From positions 1 through 9,817 of the forward strand of contig SPCO01000038.1 of assembly GCA_004525275.1 (NCBI GenBank): a stretch of DNA of 9,817 nucleotides. Reading direction: 5' to 3'. This document shows positions 6,848 to 9,817 of the stretch, piece by piece (the stretch's first letter is position 1; each line of letters starts with the position of its first letter). Made by a program: the position numbers and the translations under genes. The notes under the pieces are model-generated. The model saw only the letters and a list, made by a program, of their open reading frames with translations, had not been told where the DNA came from and ran no database searches. Origin of the DNA: Thermomicrobiales bacterium (lineage in GTDB: Bacteria; Chloroflexota; Limnocylindria; Limnocylindrales; CSP1-4).

Positions 6848-7513
6848 TCAGCGTTCGTCGATGATTGGACGCTCTGGGGCGTTCCGTTCGGCCCAAAGGG
6901 CAGCCTGTGTCCGATCCAGGACCCCGATCTTCTGGAAGAGGCTTGTGAGGTGGGTCTTGACCGTCTTGACCGTGATGCCCAGGCGAACCGCGATCTCCTT
7001 GTTGGCCAGCCCGAGACGGAGGAGCTCCAGGATCTCCCGCTCGCGATCGGTCAGCGACGGTTCGGAACGTTGCTCACGGCGCGCGGACAGGATGCTTCGG
7101 GCGACCCGTGGATTGAGCGGTGATCCACCGGCCGCGGCCGACTCGATGCCCGCTCGCAGCGTTGCCGGATCCGAGTCCTTGAGCAGGTATCCGACCGCAC
7201 CCGCGTCCAGTGCCTCCACGACGGTTGGTCGGTCGTCGAATGACGTCAGGACGACGACCTGGACGTCCGGCCATGAGGCGACGATCCGTCGGGTGGCCTC
7301 GAGGCCGCCCATCACCGGCATCGAGACGTCCATGAGCACGACATCCGGGTGGTGGAGCGACGTCAAACGAACCGCTTCGGCGCCATCCGCGGCCGTCCCG
7401 ACCACTGACACGTTCGGCCACCCATCGAGAAGGCGCTCGAGGCCCGCCCGGACGACTTGGTGATCGTCCGCGACCACGACCCGGATGATCCCGGGCGATC
7501 CAACGGGTCCCAT
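6848..7513 (-). CDS. NarL/LuxR-family response regulator
   Basis: A 221-aa DNA-binding response regulator. The receiver domain (about 9-125) has the acidic pair D16/D17, the phosphoacceptor D62 in VVLMDVSMPVMGG, the switch threonine T90 and K112 in GYLLKDSD. A linker leads to a LuxR/GerE helix-turn-helix (about 154-210): LTDREREILELL, NKEIAVRLGI and the recognition helix TVKTVKTHL. Phosphorylation normally promotes dimerisation and promoter binding. Its ATG overlaps the stop of the sensor kinase by one base (TGATG), so translation is probably coupled and the kinase is its partner. No good Shine-Dalgarno is present, consistent with coupling. dnaE follows 64 bp downstream; a small hairpin (CCGGT-GCCG-ACCGG, 6827-6840) lies in that gap but is too weak to call a terminator. 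Confidence 0.95.
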   Translation of the reverse strand: MGPVGSPGIIRVVVADDHQVVRAGLERLLDGWPNVSVVGTAADGAEAVRLTSLHHPDVVLMDVSMPVMGGLEATRRIVASWPDVQVVVLTSFDDRPTVVEALDAGAVGYLLKDSDPATLRAGIESAAAGGSPLNPRVARSILSARREQRSEPSLTDREREILELLRLGLANKEIAVRLGITVKTVKTHLTSLFQKIGVLDRTQAALWAERNAPERPIIDER

Positions 7514-8922
7514 CAGGTCGTTCTGTCAAGTTGCAGGACCAGAACGGTCCCGTGCGGATCAGCGCGCCTGATCTCGAGGGTGGCGACGGCCTCCCGCGCG
7601 AGGTCTTGCAGGACGGTGAGACCCAGGTGGCCATCCGCTGGCCCGTCGGGCAACGTCGACGGGTCGAAGCCGACGCCGTCATCCTCGATGGCCATGCGGC
7701 AGCCGCCATCGGCCACGTGGATCCGGATCACGACATGCTCCGCCCTGCTGTGCTTGACCACATTTCGCAGTGCCTCCTGCGCGACGCGGTAGACGACCGC
7801 CTGTCGTGCATCGGACAGGCTACCGTCATCCTCGATCTCGGTGGCTACCTCGATGCCCCGTGCCGACACCTTCGCCCCGAGGTCGGTCACGGCGTTAGCC
7901 AGCCCGGCCGAACGCAGATTGGGTGGATACAACTCGACGAGGAGGGAGCGCGCCTCTCGCATCGCCCCTCGGACGCCTTCCGCCCCCCGTTCGATCGCGG
8001 CCGCCGCCTTCGGATCCTTCGTCCGGTCGGCAGACCCGGCCAGATCCAGGGCGACCCCGGCCAGAGATTGCACGAGGCCGTCGTGCAGTTCACCCGCGAT
8101 CCTTCGTCGTTCTTCCTGTGAGCTGTCCGCGGCTCGCAGGAGGAGGCGCTCCCGGGCCTCGTGTCCGGCGCGAAGATCACGCGTCAGTCGCCAGGCAAGC
8201 GGCCACTGGACGATCGCCAGGAGCGCCAGACCAACCAGCACGAGGGGCAGGATCTGTTCGGCGATGAGCCGGCCGGACGTCAGGATCGAATCGAGTCGCA
8301 GGTACGATTCGACGAGGAGCGGGGAACCGTCGAGCGCGCGAATGGGGACGTATACCTCGATGAGGCGCTCGTCGGTAGTTTCGAGTCGGTTCTCCGCAGC
8401 GGCCAGGTCGCTGATCTCCGGCTCGCTGGGCAGGCCGGTCTCGAAGGCCAGGACTTGCTCGTCGGAGAGCGGGAAGACGGTCCCGATCAGAAGGGGCTCA
8501 TCCGAGTAGATGATCCTCCCGTCGGCGGTCCAGATCTTGATCCGGGCAAGCGAGCCGAGGAGGACCTTGTCTCGAACGACCCGGTCCAGGGCGGCGATGG
8601 CGCCAGCATCTCCGCGCACGAGGCTCCCGCTCATGGCCGGCTCGATGACGCCTTGGGCGACCAACTCGGCCACCCGTCCTCCGTCGCGGAGGGAAGCAGC
8701 TGTGCCAAGACGGTCGACGGCGAGGGCACCCGCCCCTGCGACCAGCGCTAGCGCGGCGACCCCGGTCAGCACGAATTGCGCGACGGCACGGTGGGTCGAC
8801 GGCGGTCGCACATCGCGGGGCGAACGGTCGATCACAGACGCGATGATTGCCTCCAGGTCAGGATGTGGGTGATCGCCCCATAGTGCGGCATCCCCCTGCG
8901 GTGGCGCGGGCATCGCCGCCAT
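7513..8922 (-). CDS. Membrane sensor histidine kinase, NarX/DesK type (HisKA_3)
   Basis: A 469-aa two-component sensor. A cytoplasmic N-terminal tail (1-47) is followed by TM1 (about 48-70), an extracytoplasmic region of about 150 residues and TM2 (about 222-240). The outer region contains a PAS/Cache-like strand pattern (ARIKIWTADGRIIYSD, 126-141) and no His or Cys. The dimerisation and phosphoacceptor helix is SQEERRRIAGELHDGLVQSL, with H280 as the phosphorylated histidine. This is the HisKA_3 form found in NarX, DesK and LiaS. The ATPase domain has the N box around N387 (AQEALRNVVKHSRAEHV), the G1 box EDDGVGFD (413-420) and the G2 box GHLGLTVL (431-438). Start options are ATG 8922 or the fourth codon; neither has a strong ribosome site. 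It begins 24 bp after the cupredoxin lipoprotein stop and ends in a TGATG overlap with the response regulator, so the three genes probably form one operon. The signal is unknown. Confidence 0.95.
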   Translation of the reverse strand: MAAMPAPPQGDAALWGDHPHPDLEAIIASVIDRSPRDVRPPSTHRAVAQFVLTGVAALALVAGAGALAVDRLGTAASLRDGGRVAELVAQGVIEPAMSGSLVRGDAGAIAALDRVVRDKVLLGSLARIKIWTADGRIIYSDEPLLIGTVFPLSDEQVLAFETGLPSEPEISDLAAAENRLETTDERLIEVYVPIRALDGSPLLVESYLRLDSILTSGRLIAEQILPLVLVGLALLAIVQWPLAWRLTRDLRAGHEARERLLLRAADSSQEERRRIAGELHDGLVQSLAGVALDLAGSADRTKDPKAAAAIERGAEGVRGAMREARSLLVELYPPNLRSAGLANAVTDLGAKVSARGIEVATEIEDDGSLSDARQAVVYRVAQEALRNVVKHSRAEHVVIRIHVADGGCRMAIEDDGVGFDPSTLPDGPADGHLGLTVLQDLAREAVATLEIRRADPHGTVLVLQLDRTT

Positions 8923-8946
8923 GTGATCCGCAGTGTGCGCCTGGCT

Positions 8947-9756
8947 TCAATGGACGACGACCGTGCCGACCATCGTCGGGTGGATCTCGCAGTGGTAGGT
9001 AAAGTTCCCGGGCGAATCGAAGGCGAGCGAGAATGTGGCACCCGGATCCAGCTGTCTCGAGTCGAATCCACCACCGTCCGCGGTGATGGTGTGCGGCGCC
9101 GGATCATCGTCCACCCAGGTCACCCTGGCGCCGACCGGAACCTCGAGGATCGACGGGACCATGGCGAATTGGACGATCCGGACCTCGGCCGCTTGTTCGC
9201 TCCCCGTGGCCCGGGCGACCAGTGGAGCACCGGCCCGCACCACGAGCGACGCTCGCGTCCGCTCCCCGGCGCCACCGTCGTGGTCGCACTCGATCTCGTA
9301 TCTCCCGGGTGCGAGATCAGCCTCGACGCGAACGATCTCGCCCGGATGGATCGGCCGAGTCTCGATCTTCGTCCGGTCGCGACCGGTCCCGCTGTCGCCA
9401 TCGGAGCCGGAGCCGGAACCGGAGTGATCGAGCCTTGCTTCGAACGTCTGGGCGTGTCGGCCGGCGTTGCGGACCACGATCGTCACCCGCCCGGGCCGAA
9501 TGACGCCCACCTCGACGCTCGCTGCCTGATCGGTGCAGACCACGTCCAGCCCGTCAGCCCGTGGATCGATGACCGGTGACGTCGTGGCCGGCGCGGTCGT
9601 GGTCGGCGCGGTCGGCTCCTCGACGCTGGCGCTGGCACCGAGAGTGCGGTCCGGGCTGGAGGCCGGGGTCGAGACCGGCGGCGTCGCCGCAGCTTGACAG
9701 GCTGAGATCAGGAATATGACGACCGTCGCGCCGAGTCGAGATCGAGCGTTGGGCAT
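8947..9756 (-). CDS. Cupredoxin (plastocyanin-like) lipoprotein with two cupredoxin-like domains
   Basis: A 269-aa exported protein if started at ATG 9756. MPNARSR and LGATVVIFLISAC form a lipoprotein signal peptide with lipobox LISAC (lipidated C20). A Ser/Thr/Pro-rich spacer (21-65) follows, typical of surface-tethered lipoproteins. The C-terminal domain (about 188-269) is a type I copper cupredoxin: H222 in APHTIT, then C256, H259 and M262 in YHCEIHPTM, a full ligand set. The N-terminal half (about 70-175) has cupredoxin-like beta strands with H101 in RHAQTF and C157-x-H159 in YEIECDHD, but lacks the usual spacing and the axial Met, so it is probably a degenerate copy. A Gly-Ser-Asp linker (112-124) interrupts it. 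The likely role is electron transfer or copper handling outside the membrane. The frame is open up to ATG 9810, but those codons are encoded by a strong hairpin and lengthen the signal n-region, so I prefer 9756. No Shine-Dalgarno precedes it. The sensor kinase follows after 24 bp. Confidence 0.88.
   Translation of the reverse strand: MPNARSRLGATVVIFLISACQAAATPPVSTPASSPDRTLGASASVEEPTAPTTTAPATTSPVIDPRADGLDVVCTDQAASVEVGVIRPGRVTIVVRNAGRHAQTFEARLDHSGSGSGSDGDSGTGRDRTKIETRPIHPGEIVRVEADLAPGRYEIECDHDGGAGERTRASLVVRAGAPLVARATGSEQAAEVRIVQFAMVPSILEVPVGARVTWVDDDPAPHTITADGGGFDSRQLDPGATFSLAFDSPGNFTYHCEIHPTMVGTVVVH
9584..9613. repeat. Two 15-bp tandem repeats in the Thr/Ala-rich lipoprotein spacer
   Basis: GTGGCCGGCGCGGTC (9584-9598) is followed directly by GTGGTCGGCGCGGTC (9599-9613), one mismatch apart. 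They are in frame within the cupredoxin lipoprotein and encode part of the Ala-Pro-Thr spacer after the lipobox, so copy-number change would lengthen or shorten the tether by five residues without a frameshift. Confidence 0.7.
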
Positions 9757-9762
9757 GCGATG

Positions 9763-9795
9763 ACCGGTGGCTCGCCCCCCCGGCGAGCCACCGGT
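9763..9795. terminator. Strong 14-bp-arm hairpin before the cupredoxin gene
   Basis: ACCGGTGGCTCGCC (9763-9776) and GGCGAGCCACCGGT (9782-9795) pair perfectly around a 5-base CCCCC loop. The hairpin ends 6 bases before the ATG at 9756. It could be the terminator of a gene beyond the right edge of the window, read on the minus strand, or a structure in the leader of the cupredoxin mRNA that hides its start. No U tract follows on either strand. If translation starts at 9810 instead, the hairpin would be coding. Confidence 0.5.
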
Positions 9796-9817
9796 CGCTC
9801 GTCCGATCATCTAGAAC

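Noticed and set aside
9404..9423. GGAGCC-type short repeat as a possible regulatory microsatellite
   Set aside because: It simply encodes the Gly-Ser linker of the cupredoxin lipoprotein; the unit is six bases, so changes stay in frame.

Overview
The window is high in GC and bacterial. All but one of its protein genes lie on the minus strand; the plus strand carries a TerB-like gene and a tRNA. A Chloroflexota or actinobacterial host is my best guess. It rests on the GC-rich codon use, the tRNA with an encoded CCA end, the DnaE type with an intact PHP domain, and a secreted GGN-repeat protein style I associate with these groups. No marker gene here settles the phylum. I see no insertion sequence, prophage, CRISPR array or other mobile DNA. 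The content looks like ordinary chromosome with a few poorly characterised genes.

Left part (1-1986). The window opens inside an ECF-type RNA polymerase sigma factor (minus strand, C-terminus cut by the window edge). Upstream of it on the same strand is a CvpA-family membrane protein. A tRNA-Leu(CAA) gene runs divergently from cvpA and ends at a near-perfect GC hairpin, which probably also serves the next minus-strand gene. That gene encodes a 251-aa secreted protein built of repeated Gly-Asn / GGN motifs, probably a beta-solenoid, with a very clear signal peptide and Shine-Dalgarno sequence.

Middle (1987-6783). A 425-bp divergent intergenic region with two hyphenated palindromes separates the GGN protein from a 189-aa TerB-like protein, the only protein gene on the plus strand. 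It converges, with a 13-bp gap, on dnaE. This 1262-aa replicative DNA polymerase III alpha subunit has all polymerase aspartates, a complete PHP metal site (likely intrinsic proofreading), an internal clamp-binding motif and an OB fold. It also has an unusually long low-complexity linker before its C-terminal tail.

Right part (6848-9817). A tightly packed minus-strand set reads, in transcription order: a cupredoxin lipoprotein with a plastocyanin-like copper site, a NarX/DesK-type membrane sensor kinase 24 bp downstream, and a NarL/LuxR-type response regulator whose ATG overlaps the kinase stop codon (TGATG). This suggests an envelope redox or copper lipoprotein co-expressed with its own two-component system. 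A strong 14-bp-arm hairpin lies just in front of the likely lipoprotein start. dnaE follows the response regulator after 64 bp and may have its own promoter.

I found no clearly new multi-gene system. The most interesting items are the cupredoxin/two-component operon with its double cupredoxin domain, the GGN-repeat secreted protein, and the dnaE architecture.
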